A stretch of 64,000 bases of DNA. Source: Actinostola sp. cb2023. Taxonomy: Eukaryota; Cnidaria; Anthozoa; Actiniaria; Actinostolidae. The notes beneath the pieces were generated by a model. The model searched no databases. It was given only the letters and a program-made list of their open reading frames with translations, and was not told where the DNA came from. The stretch lies in contig JAUJYZ010000900.1 of assembly GCA_033675265.1 (NCBI GenBank), forward strand, positions 231,879-295,878, written 5' to 3'. Positions 20,920 through 33,900 of this stretch are shown here, one piece after another; position 1 is the first letter of the stretch, and every line of letters begins with the position of its first letter. The translations under genes were made by a program, and so were the position numbers.

Positions 20920-21320
20920 GCTTTATTATATTTTTTTGTCAAAGAACGCACGAAATATGCACAAGAACGCGCGAAATATGGGACCGTATTTTGGGTAGTT
21001 ACTTCAAACTGGCTTTCCAATCATTCATGCAGAATCGTGCGATGAAAATTAACCAATCAGCGTGCGAGAATTCTACATTGGCTAGCGCGCGCTCGTACAG
21101 AGATTTCCAAGTTTTCACTGTAATTTGTTGTTTTTCTTTCACCAGAATAGCTAGTTTCTTTGACAAAAAATATAATAAACAACTTATTAGTCGGCTAAGC
21201 ATCTAATACGGCTGTGAATTTTTACTCGTCATGTATTTTGGCTCGCCTAAAGGCTCGCCAAAATACCAAATGACTCGTAAAAATACACAGCCGTATTAGA
21301 TACTTAGCCGACTAATAACC
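20920..21320. repeat. Nested foldback repeats
   Basis: Two adjacent inverted repeats. TTATTATATTTTTTTGTCAAAGAA (20923) pairs with TTCTTTGACAAAAAATATAATAA (21156). TTATTAGTCGGCTAAG... (21183) pairs with ...CTTAGCCGACTAATAA (21318). This is the architecture of a foldback MITE. The rest of 20604-22430 shows no gene. Confidence 0.75.
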
Positions 21321-22434
21321 TCTATGTATAGCAAGAAAATAAAATGTATGTTATTATTGATATAACAATATGTTTTGGTGTTAAAGCATTCTCTTTATTT
21401 TCTATGGATATTTATATTTTAAAATAAGTTACCAGTAGCAATCCATGCAAAGCACTATTCCAAGAACTTGCAAATTGCGGCACCATGCTCAAAGCAGTTA
21501 TTGAATTTAATACCAGTTAATTTACAGACTTCGGTTTCATAAACAACAAACATTTTTGGGATTTAATGGTAGTCAGTCTTTCGTGGGTGGGATGAATAGA
21601 TCTTTGTACAGAATGTTAGACATGCGCCGCAATCCTAATAGTTAAGTTTATACAAGGGGCATTTCCCCAAAGGCGCAAAGTCCTTTCCATTCTGTGCGTA
21701 TCAGAATCGTAATGCATGAATTTGTTAATATTTACTGCCATGGTATAGGGCTTCCCATACGCTGCAAAATTTGTAGACTGATTCCGTTTTTTTATCAAGA
21801 ACTTTCAATGACTTATGCAAAATTGTTTACACAATGCTCAGTGTGGGCGTCTAGTATTCATTTCGATCCACGTTGTAAACTAGTTCTATTGTAATCCTAC
21901 GTTAAATAAAGTATGTATGTGTGTATGTCATGCTTCCCAGAATCCCAGAAGTGTAGCTTCTGTCTGTAAGGGACTTTCCCTGTCTTTGTCAAATTCTCAG
22001 AAACCACACACTGGAACTATTTACATATCATGCAAAACTTTCCATGCAAGCCGAACTTCTTGAAAGTAAGTTGCATCTGTAATAAATGAATAACATGAAA
22101 GAAAATTTATATATTCATCTGTTAAACAGTGTGTGAAATTACATAGCTGAATAATGTGGTGATATAATAAAACCGTAAAATAAGGCTACCATATATTCAG
22201 TATTTTTTTAAGAATTGCTGAAGCTAATTACAATTAAAATTATCATCCTGTTATAGTGCACTATTCGTTATGACATGTCTTTGTTCAATACCATTGTGCA
22301 TATTAATTGATTTTCCTTGATCGACATCCTATTATCAACCATTATGACTTGTCTTGTAATTGCAGCCAGGATGCATTATATGACATTAAAATTGGTTGTC
22401 TCTGGCTTATATATTTGTTATTAAAGCTACAAAC

Positions 22435-22463
22435 GTTTCGATCCTTCCTCGGATCTTCTGCAG
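22435..22463 (-). ncRNA. Degenerate hammerhead ribozyme-like core (Penelope-type relic)
   Basis: The minus strand reads CTGCAGA, then stem GATCC-GAGGAA-GGATC, then GAAAC. This matches the hammerhead core CUGANGA/stem II/GAAA carried by Penelope-like retroelements, except that CUGANGA is mutated (C for A at the fourth position), so it should be inactive. It is consistent with Penelope-type coding remnants elsewhere in the window. Stems I and III were not verified. Confidence 0.5.
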
Positions 22464-22520
22464 TGTCTTATTACTTGTATTTATTTGTTTTTCCGGCGCC
22501 AGTAAAACGATCATAGTTTT

Positions 22521-22970
22521 TCATATGGGCATTTCCCTCAACAATTTATTAATTTCCTTCCCTGTTGCAAGGTGAATTTCGTAGGCCTCCAGCCACAAAC
22601 GACCTTTCAAAAACACTTGATACAACGTGTTGTCGCCCGTCCAGTAGCCTGGTACGAAATGACAGATCTTTGTAAGATTGTTTATTGTGGTGCCATAGCT
22701 ATGATCACTGTAACCAAGATTGTTACCGTTTCGCCTTTTCAGTGGATGACTAGGACTGCTTACCACCAAGACTGGACAGGAATTTGGGAAATCCTTTGCA
22801 AGATAAATTTGCAGTGTGTATTGTCTATCATTATTGGTGTTCATGGCCACTGCAACTTTGGCTTCAGCAGGAGTTTGATGACTAATCCATGTCACTTTAC
22901 CAGGGAAATTTGCGTCTAGAATACGCTTCTCAATGCCAAGTCTGCGTTGCTGAACAATAGTCCAAGACAT
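22521..22970 (-). CDS. E2-like ubiquitin-conjugating (UBC-fold) protein, copy 2
   Basis: A 149-aa single-exon paralogue of the E2 at 5642-6091, the same length and roughly half identical. It starts MSWTIVQQRRLGIEKRIL, followed by LQIYLAKDFPNSCPVLVV, then LTKICHFVPGYW with candidate catalytic Cys103, then LYQVFLKGRLWLEAYEIHLATG. Conservation of the Cys, the FP/YP hairpin and the WLEAYE helix against marked divergence elsewhere indicates purifying selection on both copies. It lies 1.9 kb downstream of the E1 gene and converges with it. A Penelope-type relic adjoins its 3' end. It is the best candidate partner for the E1 in this module. Confidence 0.82.
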   Translation of the reverse strand: MSWTIVQQRRLGIEKRILDANFPGKVTWISHQTPAEAKVAVAMNTNNDRQYTLQIYLAKDFPNSCPVLVVSSPSHPLKRRNGNNLGYSDHSYGTTINNLTKICHFVPGYWTGDNTLYQVFLKGRLWLEAYEIHLATGKEINKLLREMPI

Positions 22971-23267
22971 TTGGATACCAATAACGTACGTTGGCAGGTT
23001 GTGTCGTTTTGGGCGGTATTTCTTAATAACACAGCTGGATGTCTAGTGCTATTTCTCGGAAATTCATGCATGAGCAGAAACGCCGTTTTCTCGGTAATTT
23101 AACCCAAGATGATGTTACAAGTACCTCCCCCCCCCCCCCCCCCGGGCGTCTCTACCGCCGAATTAATATCACTTTTGATGTGGAAGCCATTAGGATATGA
23201 GATATTTAAGAAAGATGATATGAGCTTCTGATATTGGAATACATCGCTGTAAGGTTTTATCGCTATA

Positions 23268-23700
23268 TTAGTGTACCACTAAACACGCATTTCCTGGAAG
23301 CGATGCTTGACCTCCATGGGAAACGAAGAGTGTTACGTATTCATTAAATTCGTGGAAACTGCGGATGTTAAGTCCAAAATTATTTAATGAAGTTCTTGGA
23401 AGTGAAATATGTTTGTACGCAAATTTAAGGGGATTTCCCTGAACACTTGAGCCAGTAAGGAAGTAATTAAGGAGCATCTAGCCGTACGTAAACAAAAACT
23501 CGTGTGTTTTCAGAGATAAATATAATATAATTACTCGGGTTACCTGTGGTAAGCCGTGGTACCCTATTTGTGTCGTCGTCATCGTTCTACACAAAATGAC
23601 AAAATTGCGCGATATAGTTTCCCGAGATTGCTTCACGTCTCTTCAGGATCGCCTCTTTTACACTTTCTAGGCGACTTTATTGAATTGAATATATCAGTGT
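23268..23700. repeat. Dispersed repeat family, copy 3
   Basis: Shares TTCCTGGAAGCGATGCTTGA, the CTGAACACTTGAGCC block and the segment ATTACTCGGGTTACCTGTGG with copies near 48 and 52 kb. A C-homopolymer lies just upstream at about 23126-23143. The rest of 22971-24032 shows no gene. Confidence 0.75.
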
Positions 23701-24032
23701 TCATCGTATTTTAGATGGTTCGGAATGTAATAAGTGACATGTACAGATATTGTCCGCTGTACCGCCTAATATGACTTTTGATGTGAAACCCGTCAGGATA
23801 TATGCCACTATATCTGTTACCTATGAGGAATTGTTGTTTGTGCAGAGTCTGGATGTTATAGACATATAATTGTTCTACCTTGGTTGTATTCAACTACTAA
23901 TTCGTTTGCTCAATTGCTATCATTCAAATGATAGTCACTTAATCACAGTCTCATATATTATTTAATGTTTTGCTTCGGCTTCGGCCTTTAGTGAAGTGCG
24001 TTGTTTCCCTTGAACACCACAACAGCAGAAAA

Positions 24033-24242
24033 TCATTCAATGCGAAAAAATCCATCTACAGCCATACCCGTAAACACCAAAGTATCTCCTGCACGTTCAG
24101 CTTCTGTTTTCTTTTTCTTCTTTAGCTTCAAAGTCTTTGGATCAAATACCAGAACCTCTGAACTAGACTCTTCTGTATTATTTCTAGCATTTTTTTGTAG
24201 AAATTCTTCAACTGCGGCTGCACTTTCGTCTGGAGAACTCAT
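24033..24242 (-). CDS. Small protein with C-terminal MAxDGF motif, second copy
   Basis: A 69-aa single-exon protein. It has an acidic/Ser-rich N-terminus, then VLVFDPKTLKL, a run of Lys, and the tail LVFTGMAVDGFFRIE. It matches the 102-aa protein at 6952-7260 in the VFD...KL segment and in the MAxDGF[FY] tail, but little else. The short size, charged linker and conserved hydrophobic end suggest a peptide-like modifier, adaptor or degron. There is no Gly-Gly terminus. It lies between the second E2 and the left end of the giant transposon. Function is unknown. Confidence 0.55.
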   Translation of the reverse strand: MSSPDESAAAVEEFLQKNARNNTEESSSEVLVFDPKTLKLKKKKKTEAERAGDTLVFTGMAVDGFFRIE

Positions 24243-24499
24243 CCTCTTCGACTCTTATGCTTACTTAGGGTGGTTCAAATACTGGGCTCTTTTCTCTAAT
24301 AATCCTGCCAACCAAGAATCGGGATCGATTTAATGACAATAATTTAGTGATGCTCTTTGACTTTTGTTTGAAATTCTAAGGAACGGGACGTTTCGTGGAA
24401 GTGTATACACTTATTTACAAAAACGTCGCCAACAACCCATCAAACGTCAAGCCAAGACCGAAGTGCATGCTGGTCTTTTGTTAGCTAATTAATTATTCA

Positions 24500-24702
<203 letters not shown>

Positions 24703-24915
24703 ATGAATGTGATGACGAGAAGATAAATCATTTTATTCGATCGAATATTTCGGCTAACAACTGTAGCCATCTACTGCGAAAGTAAAGTGAATGCTAATAC
24801 ATTTACAAGGTTACTTAGTTGAATAAGTAAAGAGGAAGTGACTGTCCTGTTCATTCAGGCTTGGTTTTATTTGTTTAATAAACAAAGCCTCTGAAATTTT
24901 TCTCTTTTTGTAGTA

Positions 24916-24966
24916 ATGGTAGTTAGTAGCAAGAACGTGAAAATTGTCTTTGGAAACAGGCGCGTG
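24916..24966 (+). pseudogene. Penelope-like element ORF, left piece
   Basis: Reads VVSSKNVKIVFGNRRV in the frame that continues at 47442 once the giant element and one CGCGTG copy are removed. The VKIVF pattern followed by a GIY-YIG domain is typical of the end of Penelope-like reverse transcriptase proteins. A plausible splice acceptor (TTTTTGTAG) precedes it. It marks the insertion site of the giant element. Confidence 0.6.
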
Positions 24967-26692
24967 TATGGCGTACGAAACCGTTCACAATTCATTCGGG
25001 TTATTATCGATATCGGGAATTGTATTATCGATATCGGGAATTGTATTGTCGAGGTCGGGCTTGAATTGTCCATATCGTATTTCAATTGTCGATATCGGAA
25101 TGTCGGTCATTTATAAACCGTCATCTGTGTTTCTATTTCCGATATCGGTTATTTAATTGTCGATATCGGTTATTAATTCTCGATATGGGGTATTAATTCC
25201 GATGTCAGGATATCGGTTATATTATTATCGATATCGGTTATTTAATTGTCGATATCGGTTATTAATTCTCGATATATATGGGGTATTAATTCCGATGTCA
25301 GGATATCGGTTATTATGGCGTACGAAACCGTTCAAAATTCATTCGGGTTATTATCGATATCGGGAATTGTATTATCGATATCGGGAATTGTATTGTCGAG
25401 GTCGGGCTTGAATTGTCCATATCGTATTTCAATTGTCGATATCGGAATGTCGGTCATTTATAAACCGTCATCGGTGTTTCTATTTCCGATATCGGTTATT
25501 TAATTCTCGATATCGGGTATTAATTCCGATGTCAGGATATCGGTTATATTATTATCGATATCGGTTATTTAATTGTCGATATCGGTTATTTAATTGTCGA
25601 TATCGGGTATTAATTCCCGATGTCGGGATATCGGTTATATTATTATCGATATCGGTTATTTAATTGTCGATATCGGTTATTAATTCCCGATGTCGGGATA
25701 TCGGTTATTTAATTCTCGATATCGGTTATTAATTATCGATATCGGGTGTCGGGTATTCATTCCCGTTATCGGTTATTACATTATTTCCCCGTTCAACATT
25801 TTAAAAATGAACAAACAAACAGACAGACAAACAAACAGACAGACAGACAACAGACAGACAGACAACAGAGATAGTCAAACAAACAGACAAACAGACAGAC
25901 AACGTACAGAGATAGACAAACAAACAAACAAACAGACAAACAAACAAACAGACAGACAGACAACAGACAGACAGACAAACAATAGATTGACAAACAAACA
26001 AACATACAGACAACAGATAGACAAACAGACAGACAGACAAAAAAACTAATACACGCACAGACATACATACAATAAATAAAAAAAACTAATAAACAAACTA
26101 ACAAACAAACAGACAGACAGACAAACAACAGACAGACAGACAACAGAGATAGACAAACAAACTAACAAACAAACATACAGATAAACAAACAAACAAACAG
26201 ACAGACAAACAAACAACAGACAGACAGACAACAGAGATAGACAAACAAACTAACAAACAAACAAACAGACAGACAGACAAACAAACCTCCCTGCATGTAG
26301 CGTTAAGTTTGCCACGCAGGCTAATTTTATGCGTTAATTCCTTCCTTTTTTTATTTCACTTTGAAAAGCAAAATGGGAATTTGAGAAGTAATAACAAGTA
26401 GAAAGGGAAATATGCTCTTTATTTTGCTCTCGTACGTACCTTTAACGATCTCGTTAGTACTAGAGGGGCTATTTAGTACTAATTAGTGTAAAACGTTGCA
26501 CGGTTTTAGTGTTTGTACTCTGATATATTGTAATGTTTTGTATTTATGATCAACGTTTTTGGAAACAGGTGTATATAAAACAAATAATTTAGTCGTTTAG
26601 TTCATTTATTTCAGTGTACTCCTATTAATTCACTAAATGGGGAGTCTGTTAAGCGGACACTCCTCGGGACCTTGCGTGGTGTACGTTTAATA
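24967..26692 (+). repeat. Left terminal inverted repeat of unit 1
   Basis: Contains two tandem starts of the terminal sequence (24967 and about 25315), then CCGATATCGG-type palindromic satellite to about 25790. An (ACAG/ACAA)n microsatellite runs to about 26285, followed by about 400 bp of unique sequence ending at GGTGTACGTTTAA (26692). It is the reverse complement of 40327-41713 and, in pieces, of 46888-47441. The long reading frames in the microsatellite are artefacts. Confidence 0.9.
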
Positions 26693-27922
26693 GGGGGTGT
26701 CCGCTAATAGAATCCCATACATATTACGCAATATTGGTTCGTTAGTGATTCACCGTTTACTGTAGCTACTTAACAAAGAAAGAAAGGAATATATCTGCGT
26801 AATTTCGTAAACAATTTTTAACTCGATACAATAACAATAATAGAAATGCAACTTCGTAATTTGAAGTTATTTAATTGACAGGAAATCATGGATAAATATT
26901 TTTTTTGGATTTGGATAACCATTCCCTTGGGGGTTACAGTGGCATATACGGGGAGGCTCCGCCCGAAAGGGGTCCGGTTTTGACGCTGGAGGTACATAAA
27001 AGCTAGATATTTATTTATTCAATAAATAATTTCGTTTCAGTCGTTCATTTATTTATTCTTTCATGCATTTATACAGTTCATGGCAAAATAGTAGTGACAA
27101 ATACAGTATATTCTACTTCAATTTCAGTCTTTTTATAATTTCTGAAGGAAAACGTAACAACAATGGCGTTTTTCAACTATACAGTTTGCATTTATCTCAC
27201 TCCTTCTAATCTGGAATTGTAGAAGACTTTGAGCTTTCCACTACCAATATAATATTATATACACGTGATCTGAATGGATGGATCGCAGACAAAGTGTTCA
27301 ATACTGTGTTCACAGGGATTCTGTTGTGTTTTTGAATACAATTTTAGCGAGTGAAGTGCGCGCGCTACTGACGCCAGTTACGCCATCGAGCGCGCGCTGG
27401 GTTTGTTTTCTTCAGTATTTTGGTCTTTTTGAAAAATAGCGTCATCAAACCGTGCTCCGTTCTCTGATAAAGCACAGTTTTCAGCCAATGAGAGCGCGCG
27501 GATTGACTCGACTATGGGAGGTTTTACGTGCATGTGACGTAGTGGCCGTCAAGATCTACAAAATGTTCGATCCTAACTTTCAAAGTCTGTTAGTTTTTCT
27601 TCAAGCAACTGGATGACATTTGTTTGTTTGTTTATAAGTAACTTATATTTGGTATATTTGACAGATATTTAGACTTCACCGATCTAAAATTGAAGTTTTG
27701 AGCAAGTAAAATGACGGTTTAACAGCCACTCGCGACAGATTTTGAAGTCAGAAAATGATTCCATAAAACCTCCCATATAATAAATATATATATAAAGTAA
27801 AAACTCATTAACTATACTAGCTTTGATAGGGTTCTCCCTTTTTATTTATAATATTTGATGATTGACAATATCAACACTTCATTTTAATTAACTTCAAGTA
27901 TTCCTCTAGCTCATCTTCTCGT
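26693..27922. other. Internal left flank of the giant element, no gene
   Basis: 26693 to about 27310 recurs at 42836-43505 with small differences, so it belongs to the element and not to the host. The remainder is AT-rich without a coding signal. Confidence 0.7.
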
Positions 27923-30900
27923 CTATACCGTATTTTTCTTTTCCCCTTGATTTTGTTCTCTTTTCAGTCTTTTCAATCTTCGTCTCTTCTCTCTTTTTTT
28001 TTCAGATCTTGTTCTTTCTTCTTCCCCCTCCACCGCTTCTGGATTAGTTTCCTCCTCTTTTTCGTTAAACTTTTCTTCAGTTTCAAGCTTTTCACGTTTA
28101 TTTCCTTTTTCGTTATCAATGTTCATTTTCCTCTTTCCAGAACTTTCTCTTTCTTTCGTTTCAAAACTGTCATTTCTTGATTCATCTGAAAAATGGGAAT
28201 ATAATTTGAATTAAGTAAGTTATTCACCAAATAATAATGAGTGGCTTCGATTTAAATTTCAATAAACCTGTTTCAAAGCTTGCTGATTCGTTTGATGGTG
28301 GCATCGTTCCCTTAAATGTCACCTGAAGAGTAAGAGGAAAAGGGAAGTAACTTAAACAAAACATTACCCCTCGTTTCCTAATCGCTTCAGCCTTCAATCC
28401 CTAAAGTGGCGCACAAGCTAGAGAAAGCGGCTTCCACGCGTTCACAGAGAGACACCCAGTGAAGTCCCCGTTCCCTGATCGCTTCAGCCTTCAATCCCTA
28501 AAGTGGCGCACAAGCTAGAGAAAGCGGCTTCCACGCGTTCACAGAGAGACACCCAGTGAACTCCCCGTTCCCTGATCGCTTCAGCCTTCAATCCCTAAAG
28601 TGGCGCACAAGCTAGAGAAAGCGGCTTCCACGCGTTCACAGAGAGACACCCAGTGAACTCCCCGTTCCCTGATCGCTTCAGCCTTCAATCCCTAAAGTGG
28701 CGCACAAGCTAGAGAAAGCGGCTTCCACGCGTTCACAGAGAGACACCCAGTGAACTCCCCGTTCCCTGATCGCTTCAGCCTTCAATCCCTAAAGTGGCGC
28801 ACAAGCTAGAGAAAGCGGCTTCCACGCGTTCACAGAGAGACACCCAGTGAACTCCCCGTTCCCTGATCGCTTCAGCCTTCAATCCCTAAAGTGGCGCACA
28901 AGCTAGAGAAAGCGGCTTCCACGCGTTCACAGAGAGACACCCAGTGAACTCCCCGTTCCCTGATCGCTTCAGCCTTCAATCCCTAAAGTGGCGCACAAGC
29001 TAGAGAAAGCGGCTTCCACGCGTTCACAGAGAGACACCCAGTGAACTCCCCGTTCCCTAATCGCTTCAGCCTTCAATCTCTAATTAAGTGGCGCACAAGC
29101 TAGAGAAAAGGGATTCCAGCCCACAGGGAATGGGAATGTTATGTTCAAGTACCACCCCACAAGTACATTTGTACTTACGTCATCTCTGTTTAGCATTTTT
29201 TTCATCCCTTCTTCAGTCTAGGAAATATACACAAAGTTCATAGGCAGACGTAATAAATTTAACAAACATCACAAAAAGATTTGAATCACGTTTCCAAATC
29301 AATAATATTTACCTCCTCTATCAACCTGACCACTTTGCGTTCTTCAATGCTCTCATGTAGGTGTTGTACTTTGCCTGAAGTATCTTTCAGTACAAAGTAC
29401 AAAGGAAGGGATGTGTTACTTCCCAGCCAGTCATACATTTCCTGAAAATCCGTTCAAACCTAGCTATTAGTTGTAATTTAATTTCACGATTGAATTTTTT
29501 GTGCATTACTTAGCTTTCTACCTGATATTTTGCACCATTTTCCACTTTTCTGACTAGTGTGCCCATGGGTGTCAACACCTTCGTCTGGATCCCATGTAAT
29601 GGCTCTTCTGGCATCCTTGCTCTTCGTGCAGTTCTTATCTGTTGTTCGAAAAAGAAGACATTTAAGAAACACCCCTTTTCGTGGAATTTAACCACGCACG
29701 GGATACAGTTTACCCAATTATTATTATTATTATTATTATTACACTCAATTAATAATAATAAGTTACATACGGAAATACCTCAACTTCTTCCTCTTCAGAC
29801 TTGGCTAAATCCTGTAAAGGAATAAAACCAAGTCTGTCATAGCAAATTATCTAATTTGTAGCAATTCCAACGCACGTCGTCACTTAGGTGTCCCAACCAT
29901 CCGTTTCTTACTGTTGCCTTTACTTTTTCTTCCTCCTTCCTTTTTTCCTGAATAAAGGAGAATAAAGGTCAGAACGTATACGTGTCAGTGCTTGTATGAA
30001 TGTGTAGCCATGACAACCACTATAACAACAAGACGCTCAATGAGCGTACACTCGGGCTTATGACAAGGACAATGTCAGTTGCGTGAGGAGAGACCTGACA
30101 ATGACTGACAGTTGCGTGACGAGGGAGACTGTATATACATGTATGTGTCGAGTTCATTTGATTTGCCTTTGACTTTGAGTTCATTTGATTACCTTTTGAC
30201 TTTGAGTTCAATTGATTTGATTTTGATGAGGTCGTGTAAAGGCCCCCTCTCTAGCTTCAGATCCCGAAACGTCGAGTTTGGAATCGAGTTCGAGTTCGGG
30301 TTCGAGTTACGGTTCGAACGTCGAATAAAACAAGGACATCTTCAATACAATATCATTTCTCTGACGTCATGACAATCAGTGACAGTTGAGTGACGAGGGA
30401 GACTATGAGTCGGATGAGTACGAACATGATACGTCTTGAGGTTGCATAGGTCAGATGGTTCCGATAACGCCCTCGCGTTACGACAGTCAGGCAGCAAGCA
30501 AAGCGATATTAGCTATCTAAACAAAATCTACTGAAAAATCAAACCCTTGCTCTCTAGCTTCAGAGACATAATACGAAGCTGCTCAGTAACGGATTATTAA
30601 CGACATGTTGCTTTCAAAACTAAGATTCATAATCTACTTGAGTCGTGTGTCGTATTGTCTTTTCTTATCTGCTGAGTAATCTTGAAACTCCGGATACGAT
30701 TAAATACGTCGCATACTTTCGTCATTCTTGAGCCTAAAAAACTACTACTACCGAAAAACGCATTTTCTAACTCGGGCTTCCATCGGAAGGGCCCGAGTAA
30801 TTACTAAATATACCAAAAATAATGAGCTCTGTCGGATTGCCTTTTTTAAATACCTTTATATTTTCTTCTGAAGGTATTTCCTTATCCTTTTCTTTTTTGC

Positions 30901-33900
30901 TCTAGATTGACAAATACACGGCATTGCGGATTTTAAAATTATCAGATTAGTATGCAAGAAATCGATACTGAATTATAATATGTGATATTCGACTTCAAAC
31001 ACACCTTTTCATGTTGCAAAGCCGCAAGGAACTCCTTGTCTTGTTTTCTCTTCATTTCCCGCTCTTCGTCGCGTGCTTCCCTGAGACAGTAATAATGTGA
31101 ATAAACGTATTTTGGCTTTAATATTTGATTTGAAACAATTTTCACATATACCTTTGTATTTTCACAATGTCCATGGATTGCATGGCTCCTTGTAGAGCTG
31201 ACTGGAGCTCTTCTATAGCGATTTCCCCTGACAAGAACATCACAGAGAAATATATATGTTTGCAAAACGTATTCCAGTCGAACTTCTAGAACCCTTTTTC
31301 GGTTCCGAGGGTGTCCTCTTCAAATAATGGAGGTTCGACTGTATGTCAGTGGAGTTTCTTCTACTGATAACAATCATAGTGTGTGGCATGGAGTGAGGAG
31401 TCAGTAAATTACTTACCAGAGAATCTTTCCACGCACGAAGGTTGAATGTTGCATAATCTTAATGAGGGGGCAGCGACCACAACTTGTGGAAAAGGAAATG
31501 TCTGGCAACGTAATGTCTTGACAGCTACAGAATATTTGGCAATTTCAGTGTTAATTGTAAAATTATTAGTAAAAAATATTACGTTTTTTGCCGATTTCGA
31601 CATACCAACTTTTCCCTGTGTGGAATATCTTCCAGCAATCCAAAAAAATGCATTGATGTCAGGGTGGTACCACATTGCCAGTTTTCTGAAAAAAGATCTT
31701 GCCTTTAGGATTCACTCGTCATCGGGTTGACGGATTGATAGTGGTTTATATTCAGTTTATGTACCTTAAAAGTTGCTCTTCCTGGTTTGAAAGCCGTTTC
31801 TCGTTGTTTAGGATAACTATTACAGCGGGCTGCAAACTGCTATTAATATGATGGCACAGCTATATTATGGAGCAAAAACGGAAAAATATAGTACGTTTAA
31901 AACCATTTAAGTAAGTAGGTAATAATATTCAGACAATACATGTAATACAAACGCAAGTACTTACAGTTTCAAAGCTGATATTTAGAAAATGTGGTCCACT
32001 GTAACCAACCACTTCTTTTGCCCCATTTAGGACATCCATACTCTCCGAATATGGCAGGCCTAATATAGAATGATATGAAATGAGATATGAAGATAAACTG
32101 ATGAACAGAAAAAAAACTCATCTCCTGATTGAAAGTTATATTATAAATTCTCATTATTTTCTTTATGTTTTACATGACCAGGTCGAACATTTAGCGGCTC
32201 AGGACGTTTATATGATCGAGTTAGTGAGCGAGCGAGTGAACTCAGATTGCGATTAATTGAGGTTAGGGGTCGAGTCTATGGGCAGAGCCCCCCCCCCCCC
32301 CCCCCTCCCCCCCCCGTATAAAACTTAATTTGTTAAACCCACTTTGTTGGTTGATTGGTGGGTTTTTTGTTTGTTTATAATAATAATAATAATTATTATT
32401 ATTATTATAATTATAGATGGTGGTTACCTTGGGGTGTAATTCCTTTGTCCGTTAGATCTCTTGTAACACTTCCAACTATGAGTATGTAAGAGATTTAGTA
32501 AGATAAAAACTTATTTGAAAGTCACTGATACATCTACACAGACATGATGATGATTATCACTATTATTATTGTTATTGTTATTGTTATTATTCTTATTCTT
32601 ATTTATTCTTATTATTCTTATTCTTATCATTATTCTTATTATTCTTATCATTATTATTACTATTATTATCACTATTATTATTATTATTATTATATTATTA
32701 ATATTTTTATGATTATGATTATTATTATGATTATGATTATTATTATATCATTATTATCACCCTTTTTTTTTTACATATAACTAGTGTTTGAAACTCATCA
32801 TTAACAATAATAATGATGAGTTTCAAACACTAGTTATATTTAAAAATAACAACACGATCAGTTACCTTTAAATCCCACACTGTGAAAAGCAGGTCCCCGT
32901 ATCCCTATTGGTTGAAAAGGGAATTAGAAGCAGAATGGACTGGTAGCATAAAGCCATTTACAATTCCACCATACCTATTGTGTGAAGACTCGGCGGGCGA
33001 GTAGTCCTTGTGGTAATGCTTGTCGGTCTTATCTCGCCTTCATCATCGTCGTCGATAGTGACAGTTGCTGGTTGGTCTGCTTGTGGTTCATACCACGCTG
33101 TCAGCAGCTCCATATCACTGTCATGATCATTGTCTGATTCTATGGGCGTACTTGCTAACAATGGATCCGGTATTGTGATGTGATTAGGGCTTGCGTCGAT
33201 TGTGGGTGCGCTTGTTGATGTTGATGTTGTACTTGTGTGGGTTATAGGAGCTGTTACAGTATTAGAATTTGGAGAGGAAACGGTCAAAGGATTTAACGTG
33301 TTAATATTATCAGCAGCAATTGATGTGTTATTAGCAATATCGTTTGCATTAGTTGTTGCACTTGTAGAAGTTTCTGTTGTTGTTGCAGTTGTTGTAGTTG
33401 TTGTTAAATTATTAGATGTACCATTAATGTTACTGATTGTAGATGTCGCAGTAGGGAAACTGAAGTAAACCTTTGTTGTTGGATACTTAAAAACCTCCAA
33501 GAGTTGCTGAGCTGACAGTCCCTCCCCAACTGTTCTTATGGAGTGATTTCCTGTTCTGCCGGACTTGAGAAAGACTAATCTGAAATTATGAGAAAAGCAA
33601 TCGCAAGATGATTTTAGTAATAAAATAGGTATTTATTACAGCAATAGTTTATACTTGGGCTTTATATTGGTATACAATATAAGTAATTTGATTCCGCTTC
33701 GCCGTACATCCACGAGTACTGGTATTTAATTACGCCACGTGTAAGTTATAAATAAGTCCGTTTGTAATCCTTCTTCGGGTAGTGTTAGGAGACAATCAGG
33801 GCGATTAGCGTCTAGTTCAATATGCAGAAGTGATTGTTGTAGAGAATTATTTAGCATGTATTCTGAATTAAGAAAATACTTATAGAAATAGATTTCATGA

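Noticed and set aside
995..24242. Bacterial contamination as the source of the E1/E2/JAB genes
   Set aside because: The genes are interspersed with eukaryotic repeats, MITEs and an intron-bearing transposase gene shared with the rest of the contig, have wide spacing and no Shine-Dalgarno operon layout, and carry AATAAA signals.
25690..26280. Cys/Val/Leu-rich and Gln/Thr-rich frames in the ACAG microsatellite (also 40759-41232 and 41874-42245)
   Set aside because: Translation of a tetranucleotide repeat in several frames at once; not genes.
28381..29110. CRISPR-like array
   Set aside because: The 97-bp units abut with no variable spacers, and the locus is an intron of a eukaryotic gene.
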